The position numbers and the translations under genes are program-made. Shown here piece after piece: positions 35,981-44,074 of a stretch of 53,580 nucleotides of DNA. The DNA is from an uncultured Holophagaceae bacterium (lineage in GTDB: Bacteria > Acidobacteriota > Holophagae > Holophagales > Holophagaceae), in contig CAIOFF010000062.1 in the NCBI GenBank assembly GCA_903857495.1, positions 1-53,580 on the forward strand, given 5' to 3'. The stretch's first letter is position 1. Every line of letters starts with the position of its first letter. The notes under the pieces are model-generated. The model did no database searches. It saw nothing but the letters and a program-made list of their open reading frames with translations, and was not told the DNA's origin.

Positions 35981-37135
35981 ATGGCCGATGCACCGAAGTC
36001 CACCCCCATCCGCCCCGGTGCCGCCCTGGGCCTGCTCGGCGGCGGCCAGCTGGGCCGCATGTTCACCCTGGCCGCCCGCAACCTGGGCTTCCGGGTCCAC
36101 GCCCTGGATCCGGGCCACGACTGCCCCGCAGGGCAGGTGGCGGACCTAGAGATCCGGGCCGCCTACAACGATGTCTATGCTGCCAAGGCGCTGGCCCGGG
36201 GCGTGGATGTGGTCACCGTCGAGTTCGAGAACATCCCTGCGGAGACCCTGGCGGCGGTGGCGGGCCTGCGCCCCATGCACCCGGCGGCGAGCGTGCTCCA
36301 CACGGTGCAGCACCGCCTGCGGGAGAAGACATTCCTCGCGGAGCATGGCTTTCCCGTGACCCCCTTCCGGTCCATCGACAGCCTGACGGACCTCCAGGCC
36401 GCCGCGGCGGCCCTGGGCCTGCCCGCCGTGCTGAAGACCGCCAGCTTCGGCTACGACGGCAAGGGCCAGCAGAAGCTCACGAGCCTCGCAGACCTGGCCC
36501 CGGCCAGCGCGGCCCTGGGCGCGCAGCAGGGCATCCTTGAGGCCTGGGTGCCCTTCGAGCTGGAGTGCAGCGTCATCTGCGCCCGCTCCGAAACCGGGGA
36601 GTCCTGCGTCTGGCCCGTGGCCGAGAACGCCCACCGGAACCACATCCTGGATACCACCGTCTTCCCGGCCCGGATTCCGGATGCTGTGGCGGCGCGGGCC
36701 CAGGCCATGGCCCTGGAGATCGCCGCGGCCCTGGGGGTGGTCGGCATGCTCACGGTGGAGTTCTTCCTCAAGCCCGGCGGCGAGCTGCTGGTCAATGAGC
36801 TGGCGCCGCGGCCCCACAACAGCGGCCACGCCACCATCGACGCCTGCGTCACCAGCCAGTTCGAGCAGCAGGTGCGCGCTGTCTGCGGCCTGCCCCTGGG
36901 CGATACGGCCCTCCTGCGGCCCGCGGCCATGGCGAACCTGCTGGGGGACCTCTGGCCCGCCACTGGCGAGCCGCCCTGGGAGCGGATCCTCGCCCACCGG
37001 GACGTGAAACTGCACCTCTACGGCAAGCTCGAAGCCCGCCCCGGCCGCAAGATGGGCCACCTCACCGCCCTGGCCGATACCCCCGAGGCCGCCCTGACGA
37101 AGGTGCTGGCTGCCCGCGAGGCCCTGAAGGGCTGA
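35981..37135 (+). CDS. purK: N5-carboxyaminoimidazole ribonucleotide synthase
   Basis: 384 aa from ATG 35981; an ATG five codons earlier is possible and neither has a strong ribosome-binding site. ATP-grasp fold: GLLGGGQLGRMF at the N-terminus, VLKTASFGYDGKGQ, EFFLKPGGELLVNELAPRPHNSGH. It converts AIR, ATP and bicarbonate to N5-CAIR in purine synthesis. No purE is adjacent in this window. Confidence 0.95.
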   Translation: MADAPKSTPIRPGAALGLLGGGQLGRMFTLAARNLGFRVHALDPGHDCPAGQVADLEIRAAYNDVYAAKALARGVDVVTVEFENIPAETLAAVAGLRPMHPAASVLHTVQHRLREKTFLAEHGFPVTPFRSIDSLTDLQAAAAALGLPAVLKTASFGYDGKGQQKLTSLADLAPASAALGAQQGILEAWVPFELECSVICARSETGESCVWPVAENAHRNHILDTTVFPARIPDAVAARAQAMALEIAAALGVVGMLTVEFFLKPGGELLVNELAPRPHNSGHATIDACVTSQFEQQVRAVCGLPLGDTALLRPAAMANLLGDLWPATGEPPWERILAHRDVKLHLYGKLEARPGRKMGHLTALADTPEAALTKVLAAREALKG

Positions 37136-37158
37136 GGCTGCCCTGCGAGGCGAGCCTT

Positions 37159-37902
37159 CTAGGTGTCCCACCCGGTGAAGGCATCGGCGACTTCGGTGAC
37201 GAGGCCCACGAGGCCGGCGGCGGTGAGCCAGTGGCCGGTGGCCTGGAGCCGCTGGTTGAACTCGTAGGACGAGGCGGGATGCTCGGAGGTCGGCACGGCG
37301 GCCCGCCGGGCCTCCTTCAGGTCCTCAAGCTCCCGCTCCCGGGCGCGGTCCAGACCGCCGCCGGTGATGAAGGCCAGGATGCGGCGCAGCTCGTCCTGGT
37401 CGAACCAGAGCCCGTGGCCCTTGCAGACATCGAGGATCACGCCGGAGCGCTTTGCGTAGTTCACCCGGTTCATGAACTGGCGGCAGACGGGACAGGGCCG
37501 GTACTTCACGGGCTCCATCCCCAGCGTGGGCGGCGCCGCCGGGGCGGGCAGCATGCCCAGCACGGCCCCCTGGCGCTCACGGCTGGCGCCCAGCTGCTCG
37601 AACATGGCCCGGTCCAGCCAGAGCCCGCCGCAGGCCTTGCAGGCCTGGGCTTCCAGCTCGCCGATACGGGCGGCAGAGAGGGCGCTGGCGCAGGCGGGAC
37701 AGGGAGCTCCGTCCTGCGTGGCTGTGGTGCACGGAACCAGGGCCGCCCCGCAGGCCGGGCAGTGGGTGGCGGAGAGGGGGGCCAGGGCGAAACAGGCCGG
37801 GCAGGCCACCGAGGCCAACTGAGCCTTGCAGTAGGGACACTGCGGGGCCTCCGGCGACACGGAAGCGCCGCACCCCGAGCAGCGGATGACCCGGGCCTCC
37901 AT
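37159..37902 (-). CDS. Multi-zinc-ribbon protein (zf-TFIIB type)
   Basis: 247 aa. At least five CxxC pairs: CSGCGA, CPYCKA, CPACFA, CPACGA, CPACAS, then CKACGGLWLD and CPVCRQFM with VCKGHGLWFDQDEL. The last region is the zf-TFIIB pattern. The remaining C-terminal part has a short hydrophobic segment. Function unknown; zinc-ribbon proteins of this type are thought to bind nucleic acid or protein partners. It overlaps the upstream lipoprotein gene by one base (TGATG). Confidence 0.85.
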   Translation of the reverse strand: MEARVIRCSGCGASVSPEAPQCPYCKAQLASVACPACFALAPLSATHCPACGAALVPCTTATQDGAPCPACASALSAARIGELEAQACKACGGLWLDRAMFEQLGASRERQGAVLGMLPAPAAPPTLGMEPVKYRPCPVCRQFMNRVNYAKRSGVILDVCKGHGLWFDQDELRRILAFITGGGLDRARERELEDLKEARRAAVPTSEHPASSYEFNQRLQATGHWLTAAGLVGLVTEVADAFTGWDT

Positions 37903-38732
37903 CAGTTCGACTTGGGCTCAGGCACGGAGCCGGGAGCTGGCGGGGGGGGGATCACTGCGGGCGGGGGTGGTGGGGGGGCTGTGGGGGGCGGCGTGGGCGG
38001 CTCGGCCGGCCGGGGTGCGGGTACCTCGCTCCTGGTCGCGCCGGAGTCTCCGTAGAAGCGCTGGTCGGTGCCTCGGAGCAGGTGGAAGTAGGCAGACAGC
38101 TTCTGGACCACCACCCGGGCGAAGCCCTTGGCCTCCTCCTCGCGGATCCGGCCATCATCGTCGCGGGCGCCCCGCGGCAGGGGATCCATGGCCTCCACCA
38201 CCTCGGAGGGATCGACGGAGTCGGTCCACAGGGGCTCCGGGTTCCCCGGCTGCATGAGCCGCACCTGGGCGCTCACGGCCTGGGGGCGGTAGCCGAGCCG
38301 GTATTGGGTCCGGTCCTGGTGGGCGGCGGCATGGGTGCCAGCCCACAGGCCCCAGAACAGGCCGTCCATCACCCCCCAGCCGCGGTTGCCCGAAGCGGCG
38401 CTCAGGGCCCCGATGGCCACCCCGGTGGCCACGCCAACCGCGGCGGGGCTGGGCTGCCCCGGCGCCGCCGTGATCCGGATGTCCACCTGGAGGTCGGCGG
38501 CGCCCGGCGGGGGCTTCACCCCTTCGGGCACCACCATCAACCGGGTGGAGAGCCGGGCCCGCAGGGCCGAGGCGTATTCCTGCTGGAAGCCGTCCCGGTC
38601 CGGGAGCGGGGCCGGCAGGCTCACGCTGACGCTTACGGGGGTGGGCCGCTGCCGGAAGGCTTCGACCTCGGGCCGGGTGCACCCCAGGACCAGCAGGATG
38701 GGGGCGATAAGGAACCAGAGTGGGCGACGCAT
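37902..38732 (-). CDS. Predicted lipoprotein with proline-rich C-terminus
   Basis: 276 aa. Signal peptide with lipobox LVLGC (cysteine 18). The middle part holds a glycine-rich hydrophobic stretch (AAVGVATGVAIGALSAA, about 98-114). The last 50 residues are a proline-rich tail ([15 protein letters not shown]). I do not recognise the family; the layout resembles outer-membrane-attached DUF4136-like lipoproteins, but that is a guess. Coupled to the downstream zinc-ribbon gene. Confidence 0.75.
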   Translation of the reverse strand: MRRPLWFLIAPILLVLGCTRPEVEAFRQRPTPVSVSVSLPAPLPDRDGFQQEYASALRARLSTRLMVVPEGVKPPPGAADLQVDIRITAAPGQPSPAAVGVATGVAIGALSAASGNRGWGVMDGLFWGLWAGTHAAAHQDRTQYRLGYRPQAVSAQVRLMQPGNPEPLWTDSVDPSEVVEAMDPLPRGARDDDGRIREEEAKGFARVVVQKLSAYFHLLRGTDQRFYGDSGATRSEVPAPRPAEPPTPPPTAPPPPPPAVIPPPPAPGSVPEPKSN

Positions 38733-38833
38733 GGGAAACCTCCAGGAGCATGAGTGCTTCCGGGCACAGTGTGGTGCCCGTACCGGGACCCTGTCCAGGC
38801 TCCCGGTAGAATGGGCGCTCCCCCGAGGCCCTC

Positions 38834-39865
38834 ATGCTCATCCTCATGGAAACCGACGCCACCCAGGATCAGGTAGGGGAAGTCCTGGCCCTGCTGGAGG
38901 CCACGGGCATTCGCTGTCAGGTCAACCGGACACCCGAGGCCCTGAGCATCGTGGCGCCCAACGCCTCCAAGGCCCTGAAGCCGGACCGCATCGAGCCCAT
39001 GGCCGGCGTGCGCCGGGTGGTGCCCATCACCAGCCCCTACAAGCTGGCCAGCGCGGACGCCGCGGCCGGACGAACGGTGGTGGACGTGCGCGGGGTCGGC
39101 ATCGGCGGGCCGGAGCTGGCCATCGTGGGCGGCCCCTGCGGCGTGGAGAGCCGGGAGCAGCTCTTCGCGGTGGCCCGCTACATCGCCGACGCCGGCGGAG
39201 GGCTCCTGCGGGCTGGCGCTTACAAGCCCCGCACCAGCCCCTACGCCTTCCAGGGACTGGGCCTCGAGGGACTGGACCTGCTGGCGGCGGTACGCGCAGA
39301 GTTCGACCTGGGCATCGTCACCGAGGCCACGGAGGTGGAGACCTTCGACGCCGTGGAGCGCTGTGCGGACATGGTGCAGATCGGCGCCCGCAACATGCAG
39401 AACTTCGCCCTCCTGCGCCGCGCCGGCCGCTGCGGCAAGCCCGTCCTGCTCAAGCGGGGGCCCTCCGCGACCCTGGAGGAGTGGCTCTACGCCGCGGAAT
39501 ACGTGCTGGGTGAGGGCAACCGGAACGTGGTGCTCTGCGAGCGCGGCATCCGCACCTGGTCGGACCATGCCCGCAACACACTCGACGTCAGCGTGGTGCC
39601 TGCGGCGAAGGCCCTCACGCACCTGCCCGTCATGGTGGACCCCAGCCACGCCACGGGTCGGCGGGACCTGGTGATCCCCTGCGGACTCGCGGGCGTGGCC
39701 GCGGGCGCCGACGGCCTGCTGGTCGAGACCCACTGCCACCCGGAAAAGGCCCTCAGCGACGGCCCCCAGGCCCTGCTGCCCTCGGACTACCTCCGGCTGG
39801 TGGAGCAGGCCCGGGCCCTGCACCGGGTGATCCAGGCCCCGACCCCCGCCGGCCTCCGGCTGTAG
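38834..39865 (+). CDS. aroF: 3-deoxy-7-phosphoheptulonate synthase, type I-beta (AroF-like)
   Basis: 343 aa. An N-terminal ferredoxin-like regulatory domain (about 1-68) precedes the TIM barrel: VGGPCGVESREQLF, LRAGAYKPRTSPYAFQG, VLLKRGPSAT and VDPSHATGRRD. It condenses PEP and erythrose-4-phosphate, the first step to aromatic amino acids. The added N-terminal domain is the Thermotoga-type feedback site, usually for Tyr/Phe. It has its own promoter region and is followed by secG. Confidence 0.95.
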   Translation: MLILMETDATQDQVGEVLALLEATGIRCQVNRTPEALSIVAPNASKALKPDRIEPMAGVRRVVPITSPYKLASADAAAGRTVVDVRGVGIGGPELAIVGGPCGVESREQLFAVARYIADAGGGLLRAGAYKPRTSPYAFQGLGLEGLDLLAAVRAEFDLGIVTEATEVETFDAVERCADMVQIGARNMQNFALLRRAGRCGKPVLLKRGPSATLEEWLYAAEYVLGEGNRNVVLCERGIRTWSDHARNTLDVSVVPAAKALTHLPVMVDPSHATGRRDLVIPCGLAGVAAGADGLLVETHCHPEKALSDGPQALLPSDYLRLVEQARALHRVIQAPTPAGLRL

Positions 39866-39920
39866 ATCTGGGTACCCCTGAGGGGCCCTTTCGTGGCAGA
39901 CTAGGTGGTTCGGAGTTTCC

Positions 39921-40271
39921 ATGAATGGCCTTGCCCTCGCCCTCTTGATCCTGTTCGGTGCCCTCCTAATCGGCGGCATCCTGCTTCAGCCCGGCACCAA
40001 GGGCGGCCTTGGCGCCTCCTTCGGCGGCGGCGGCGCGAACTCCGCCTTCGGCGCCCAGGGCGCCACGCCCTTTCTCTCCAAGGCCACCTACTGGCTGGCT
40101 GCGGGCTTCCTCGGCACCACCCTCTTCATCGAAGTCCTGATCATCCGCCAGAGCCGCTCCGTCCTCGACAAGACCATCGACAAGGCCCCCGTCACCGCCC
40201 CGGCTCCCGCAGCCCCGGTGCCGGCCCCGGCTCCCGTGCCGGCTCCCGCCCACACGCCCTCAAAGAAGTAG
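39921..40271 (+). CDS. secG: Protein translocase subunit SecG with proline/alanine tail
   Basis: 116 aa. Two membrane helices (about 3-22 and 55-75) flank the conserved LLQPGTKGGLGASFGGGGAN loop of SecG. The last 30 residues are a PA-repeat (VPAPAPVPAPAH) ending in SKK, longer than in most SecG. It is part of the SecYEG channel that SecA, also encoded here, drives. A tRNA gene follows. Confidence 0.92.
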   Translation: MNGLALALLILFGALLIGGILLQPGTKGGLGASFGGGGANSAFGAQGATPFLSKATYWLAAGFLGTTLFIEVLIIRQSRSVLDKTIDKAPVTAPAPAAPVPAPAPVPAPAHTPSKK

Positions 40272-40289
40272 TCGCCGCAAGACCGGTCA

Positions 40290-40318
40290 TTGACCGCGTC
40301 CGACCTTTGCGAGACACT
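40290..40318 (+). promoter_or_regulatory. Predicted tRNA-Leu promoter
   Basis: TTGACC (40290-40295) and GACACT (40313-40318) with 17-bp spacing; the tRNA begins 14 bp after the -10. The -10 is weak (3 of 6). Confidence 0.45.
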
Positions 40319-40332
40319 AGGCGTTCCTCGTT

Positions 40333-40418
40333 GCCCGCGTGGTGAAATTGGTAGACACGCCATCTTGAGGGGGTGGTGGCCACAAGCCGTAGCAGTTCGA
40401 GTCTGCTCGCGGGCACCA
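40333..40418 (+). tRNA. tRNA-Leu(GAG)
   Basis: 86 nt with encoded CCA. Acceptor arm GCCCGCG pairs with CGCGGGC; D-arm GTG/CAC around AAATTGGTAGA; anticodon stem CCATC/GGTGG with loop TTGAGGG, giving anticodon GAG; long class II variable arm with GGC/GCC stem; T-arm AGCAG-TTCGAGT-CTGCT; discriminator A. It decodes CUC and CUU leucine codons, very common here. Confidence 0.97.
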
Positions 40419-40427
40419 AAGAAAAAG

Positions 40428-40450
40428 AGCGCCGGAGACGGCGCTTTTTT
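40428..40450 (+). terminator. Intrinsic terminator of tRNA-Leu
   Basis: AGCGCCG (40428-40434), loop GAGA, CGGCGCT (40439-40445), then a run of T to 40450. A textbook rho-independent terminator 9 bp after the tRNA. Confidence 0.92.
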
Positions 40451-40451
40451 G

Positions 40452-40643
40452 TTGGCTGTCGGCTATCGGCTGTCAGCTGTCAGCTGTCAGCGAAGGATCA
40501 ACTTCGGATACCGAGACCGTCCGGGGCACGCTGGGGCGGTCAGCTGTCAGGGAGAGATCAACGTTGGGGGCCGGGGTCGCCCGGGGCGCGGAGGTCGTCC
40601 AGGGCCTGGTTTGGCCGACAGCTGACAGCCGACAGCTGATAGC
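40452..40643. repeat. CAGCTGTCAG repeat array with imperfect tandem unit
   Basis: CTGTCGG/CTGTCAG words at 40452-40491 and their inverse (CCGACAGCTGACAGCCGACAG) at 40616-40637 flank two diverged copies of a roughly 55-bp unit, starting near 40485 and 40539, each containing GATCAAC-TT-GG and CC-GGGGC-CGC. The array fills the gap between the tRNA terminator and mutY; no gene is visible in it. Confidence 0.65.
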
Positions 40644-40652
40644 TTCATCCCC

Positions 40653-41765
40653 ATGCCCTGGCCTGCCGCAGTGGACTTTCTCGCGCCTCTCGCGCCCTGG
40701 TTCGACGGGGCGCGGCGGGAGCTGCCCTGGCGGGCGCAGGACCTGGACGCGCCGCATGCGGATCCCTACGCCGTGCTGGTCTCGGAGCTGATGCTGCAGC
40801 AGACCCAGGTGGCCACGGTGGTGCCCTACTTCCTCCGCTGGCTGGATCGCTTCCCCACGCCCCAGACCCTGGCGGCGGCCGACGAGGACTCGGTCCACAA
40901 GGCCTGGGAGGGCCTGGGCTACTACCGGCGGGCACGCTTCCTGAAGGCCGCGGCGACGGTAGTGGCCGCGCAGGGCTGGCCCGAGGACCTGGCGGGCCTC
41001 ACGGAGCTGCCGGGCCTCGGTCCCTACACCGCCGCCGCCGTAGGCGCCCTGGCCTTCCAGTGGCCCACGCCCGCCCTGGACGGCAACGCCTTCCGGGTCC
41101 TGGCCCGGCTGCTGCTGCTCGAGGGCGAGCCCCGCGAGCGGGCGGCGGAGCTGCGCGAGTGGCTGGTGCCGGCCCTGCGCGCCCACGGCCCCTCGCGCCT
41201 CACCCAGGCGCTCATGGAACTGGGCGCCACCGCCTGCCAGGCCACGCCTGCCTGCGGCCGCTGCCCCCTGGCGGACCGCTGCGAGGCCCTCCGCCAGGAG
41301 CGCACCCGCGAGATCCCGCCGGTGGCCAAGCGGGCGCGGCAGCACACGGCCGAGCTCTGGCTGCTGGCCCTGGAGGCCGAGGGGCGCTACCTGCTCCACC
41401 CGCCTGCAGCCAGCGGTCTCCTGGCGGGTCTCTGGCGCTGGCCCACCCTCGACGCCGCGGCCCTGCCTGCGACCGCCGGCCCCGCTTCGGGCCTGCGGGC
41501 CTGGCCCGGCTGGACCCAGGTCTACACGCACCGCCGCGAGGCGGTCAGCCCCCTGCACCTCCAGCGGGAGCGAGCCTTCCCGGCCCCCGAAGGCCTGCTG
41601 TGGGTTTCCCGCGCGGAGCTGGGCGCTCTGCCCCTCGGGAAGCGCGACCAGCGCCTCCGCGACCTGCTGGCAACTTCAGGAGCGCCTCCTCTGACCGCAC
41701 CTGAGCCTGCAGCCCTGCTCCAGGCACTTGGCGTCACAGCTATTCAGAAAAGAGAAAGCATCTGA
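40653..41765 (+). CDS. mutY: A/G-specific adenine glycosylase MutY
   Basis: 370 aa. The HhH-GPD fold has catalytic E45 (SELMLQQTQVATVVPYF), the hairpin LPGLGPYTAAAV near 119-130 and D143 (ALDGNAFRVL). Cluster cysteines are C195, C201, C204 and C210; the first spacing is five residues, where most MutY have six. A C-terminal NUDIX-like 8-oxoG recognition domain follows (LWLLALEAEGRYLL). It removes adenine paired with 8-oxoguanine. Confidence 0.95.
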   Translation: MPWPAAVDFLAPLAPWFDGARRELPWRAQDLDAPHADPYAVLVSELMLQQTQVATVVPYFLRWLDRFPTPQTLAAADEDSVHKAWEGLGYYRRARFLKAAATVVAAQGWPEDLAGLTELPGLGPYTAAAVGALAFQWPTPALDGNAFRVLARLLLLEGEPRERAAELREWLVPALRAHGPSRLTQALMELGATACQATPACGRCPLADRCEALRQERTREIPPVAKRARQHTAELWLLALEAEGRYLLHPPAASGLLAGLWRWPTLDAAALPATAGPASGLRAWPGWTQVYTHRREAVSPLHLQRERAFPAPEGLLWVSRAELGALPLGKRDQRLRDLLATSGAPPLTAPEPAALLQALGVTAIQKRESI

Positions 41766-41791
41766 TCGCGGACGGCATTCGCGATTTATCC

Positions 41792-41820
41792 TTGTATTTC
41801 AAGGCTTTTAAGGGCATGAT
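41792..41820 (+). promoter_or_regulatory. Candidate helicase promoter
   Basis: TTGTAT (41792-41797), 17-bp spacer and CATGAT (41815-41820), leaving a leader of about 85 nt before the helicase start. It lies in an AT-rich gap. Confidence 0.4.
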
Positions 41821-41909
41821 AGCTGTTTGGGCCCCTCCCGGCTGGCGCTTTTCGCCAAATTGAGACTGCCATTCGGCACACTCGCGCAGGGAAAGCCCCG
41901 GGAGCTACC

Positions 41910-43562
41910 TTGAACGACCTGACTTTCGCAGCCCTAGGCTGCAGCGAAGCGCTGTTGGCCGCCCTGGCCAAGCGCGGTTTCGAAACCCCCATGGCCGTCC
42001 AGGCCCAGACCATCCGGCCCGGCATCGAAGGCCGCGACCTGCTGGTGCAGAGCCGCACGGGCTCGGGCAAGACGCTGGCCTACGGCCTGCCCCTGCTCCA
42101 GCGCCTCTCTGACGAGCGGCACACCCAGGCCCTGGTCCTGCTGCCCACGCGTGAGCTGGCCCAGCAGGTCGCCGCCGAGTTGCACACCCTGGTGCCCAAG
42201 CTGCCCATCGCCCTGCTGGTCGGTGGCGTGAGCTACCCCCCGCAGCTGCGCGCCCTGAGCCTCGGCGCCCAGGTGGTCGTGGGCACCCCCGGCCGCGTCA
42301 TGGATCACCTCCAGCGCAGCACCCTGGACCTCAGCCGCGTCAGCATGATCGTCCTCGACGAGTGCGACGAGATGCTGAACATGGGCTTCCTTGAGGACGT
42401 GGAGACCATCCTGGCCAAGGTGCCGGCGGGACCGCAGACCTACCTGTTCTCCGCCACCCTGCCCGCCCCCATCGCCAAGCTGGCGAAGCGCTTCCTGAAG
42501 GATCCCGTGCAGATCCAGCTGGCCGAGGCCGGTGAGCACGCCATGCACGCCGACATCGCCCACACGCCCGTGCAGGTGCCAGACCACCAGCACGTGCGCG
42601 CCCTCGTGAACCTGCTGCTGAAGGACGAGCCCAGCGCCGCGCTCATCTTCACCAAGACCAAGGCCCAGAGCGAGGAAGTGGCCGAGGAGCTGACCGTCTC
42701 CGGCCTGCCCGCGGCCTTCCTCCACGGCGACCTCGCCCAGGCCACCCGGACCCGCATCCTGGGCCAGTTCAAGGACGGCAAGCTGCGATATCTGGTGGCC
42801 ACGGACGTGGCGGCCCGGGGCCTCGACATCGGCGGTCTGCCCCTCGTCGTGCACATGGGCATCCCCACGCAGCTGGAGAGCTACATCCACCGCAGCGGCC
42901 GCACGGGCCGCGCCGGGGCCAAGGGCAGCAGCCTCGCCCTGGTCAACCTCAAGGAGAGTCGCATCCTGATGGCCTGGAGCCGCCGGGGCGGCCTCAAGCT
43001 GGACTGGCGCGCCATCCCCACCACGGCCGAGATCCGCGAGACCCAGGCCGCCCGCCTGATCGAGGGCATCACCGGATCGGCCAGCGCCGCCACCCTGGCC
43101 CAGGCCCGCCAGCTGCTCAAGGACACGGATCCGGAGCACCTCGTCGCCGGCCTGCTGGGCCTGGTCCTGGCCGACCAGTCCGCGGGCTTCGAGCTGGCTG
43201 TCGAGGCCGACCGCAAGCCCAAGGCCCGCTTCGACAACCCCCGCGAGCGCAAGGAAGGCAGCCCCCGTCCCCAGCGCACCTACGCTGAGCGCGCCGCCGC
43301 CCCGCGCACCGATGGGCCGATCTCCAAGACCCGGCCCGATGGCAGCTTCAAGCCTCGCACCGAGCTGGACGCCAAGCCCCGCGCGCCCTACGCCAAGCCG
43401 AAGACCGAGGGCGGGGACAAGCCGCCGCGCAAGGTCTGGGAGGACCGCACCGCCCCCAAGACCGCCGCCTCGGACACCCCCCGCCCCTGGAAGAAGCCCA
43501 CCACAAAGCCTGCGGCCAAGTTCGCCGACGACCGGCCCGTGAAGGTGTGGAAGAAGAAGTAG
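41910..43562 (+). CDS. DEAD-box ATP-dependent RNA helicase (DECD variant)
   Basis: 550 aa starting at TTG 41910, with GGGAG upstream. Motifs: Q-motif (FETPMAVQAQTI), I SRTGSGKT (48-55), Ia PTRELA, II DECD (150-153), III SAT (181-183), VI HRSGRTGRAG. The second residue pair of motif II is C-D instead of the usual A-D. After about residue 440 a lysine/proline-rich basic tail of about 110 residues with repeated KPR/KPK segments would bind RNA, as in CsdA/DeaD-like proteins. Likely role: RNA remodelling in ribosome assembly or cold response. Confidence 0.92.
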   Translation: MNDLTFAALGCSEALLAALAKRGFETPMAVQAQTIRPGIEGRDLLVQSRTGSGKTLAYGLPLLQRLSDERHTQALVLLPTRELAQQVAAELHTLVPKLPIALLVGGVSYPPQLRALSLGAQVVVGTPGRVMDHLQRSTLDLSRVSMIVLDECDEMLNMGFLEDVETILAKVPAGPQTYLFSATLPAPIAKLAKRFLKDPVQIQLAEAGEHAMHADIAHTPVQVPDHQHVRALVNLLLKDEPSAALIFTKTKAQSEEVAEELTVSGLPAAFLHGDLAQATRTRILGQFKDGKLRYLVATDVAARGLDIGGLPLVVHMGIPTQLESYIHRSGRTGRAGAKGSSLALVNLKESRILMAWSRRGGLKLDWRAIPTTAEIRETQAARLIEGITGSASAATLAQARQLLKDTDPEHLVAGLLGLVLADQSAGFELAVEADRKPKARFDNPRERKEGSPRPQRTYAERAAAPRTDGPISKTRPDGSFKPRTELDAKPRAPYAKPKTEGGDKPPRKVWEDRTAPKTAASDTPRPWKKPTTKPAAKFADDRPVKVWKKK

Positions 43563-43572
43563 CCGTTCCTGT

Positions 43573-43614
43573 CTCCAAAACAAAGGGCGCCGCCTGGCGC
43601 CCTTCGTTTTGGAG
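43573..43614. terminator. Bidirectional hairpin terminator after the helicase
   Basis: Long stem with one mismatch: arms 43573-43591 and 43596-43614, core AAGGGCGCC/GGCGCCCTT, closed by a CAAAAC/GTTTTG segment that gives a T-run on both strands. It serves the helicase and the convergent small gene. Confidence 0.85.
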
Positions 43615-43636
43615 CTGCCGCAGAGCTGCGGACCGG

Positions 43637-43831
43637 TCAGCGGCTCGCCTGGGCATTGAACCCGGCAGACTTCAGCTTACGGGCCTGGCCTTCATCGACC
43701 GGAATGATGAAGGCCACCTCCGCAGGAGCATAGAGCCGGTGGTATTGGTCCATGATTCGCAAGGGCCCCACGGGCGGCACCACCAGCCGGGCGGGATAGA
43801 GGTAGATGCTTTCTTGAGGCTGGAAGAGCAT
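43637..43831 (-). CDS. Small hypothetical protein
   Basis: 64 aa from ATG 43831, with GGGAG 6 bases upstream; a start at 43855 is possible. Sequence MLFQPQESIYLYPARLVVPP, then MDQYHRLYAPAEVAFIIPVD, predicted soluble. I do not recognise a family. It ends at a good terminator and has a palindrome upstream (43893-43914), so it is probably expressed. Confidence 0.55.
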   Translation of the reverse strand: MLFQPQESIYLYPARLVVPPVGPLRIMDQYHRLYAPAEVAFIIPVDEGQARKLKSAGFNAQASR

Positions 43832-43892
43832 GGCGGCTCCCTGAACAGATATCATCGGATAACATCTTCCATTAATTCACATACGCTTGATT

Positions 43893-43914
43893 GATTACCT
43901 GTTTCCAGGTAATC
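43893..43914 (-). promoter_or_regulatory. 9-bp inverted repeat upstream of the small gene
   Basis: GATTACCTG (43893-43901) and CAGGTAATC (43906-43914) with a 4-base spacer, in an AT-rich leader 60 bp before the start of the 64-aa gene. It could be a regulator-binding site. Confidence 0.45.
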
Positions 43915-44041
43915 CAGCGCCCAAAGGTTCCTTTGTTCAGGGTGGGCAGGAGCCTTGCTATCGACCCTCCCTTCCCACTGCCTAAGTCTAAATATGGACG
44001 AGAAGGGGGACACGGCCGATTTTAAATTCTGGACAAAGACG

Positions 44042-44063
44042 AAGGGCGCCTCTCGGCGCCCTT
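44042..44063 (-). terminator. Hairpin terminator of the PBP1A gene
   Basis: AAGGGCGCC (44042-44050), loop TCTC, GGCGCCCTT (44055-44063), just after the PBP1A stop, followed on the minus strand by a T-containing stretch. The same core is used at 43583-43604. Confidence 0.75.
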
Positions 44064-44074
44064 TGCTTTCAAGC

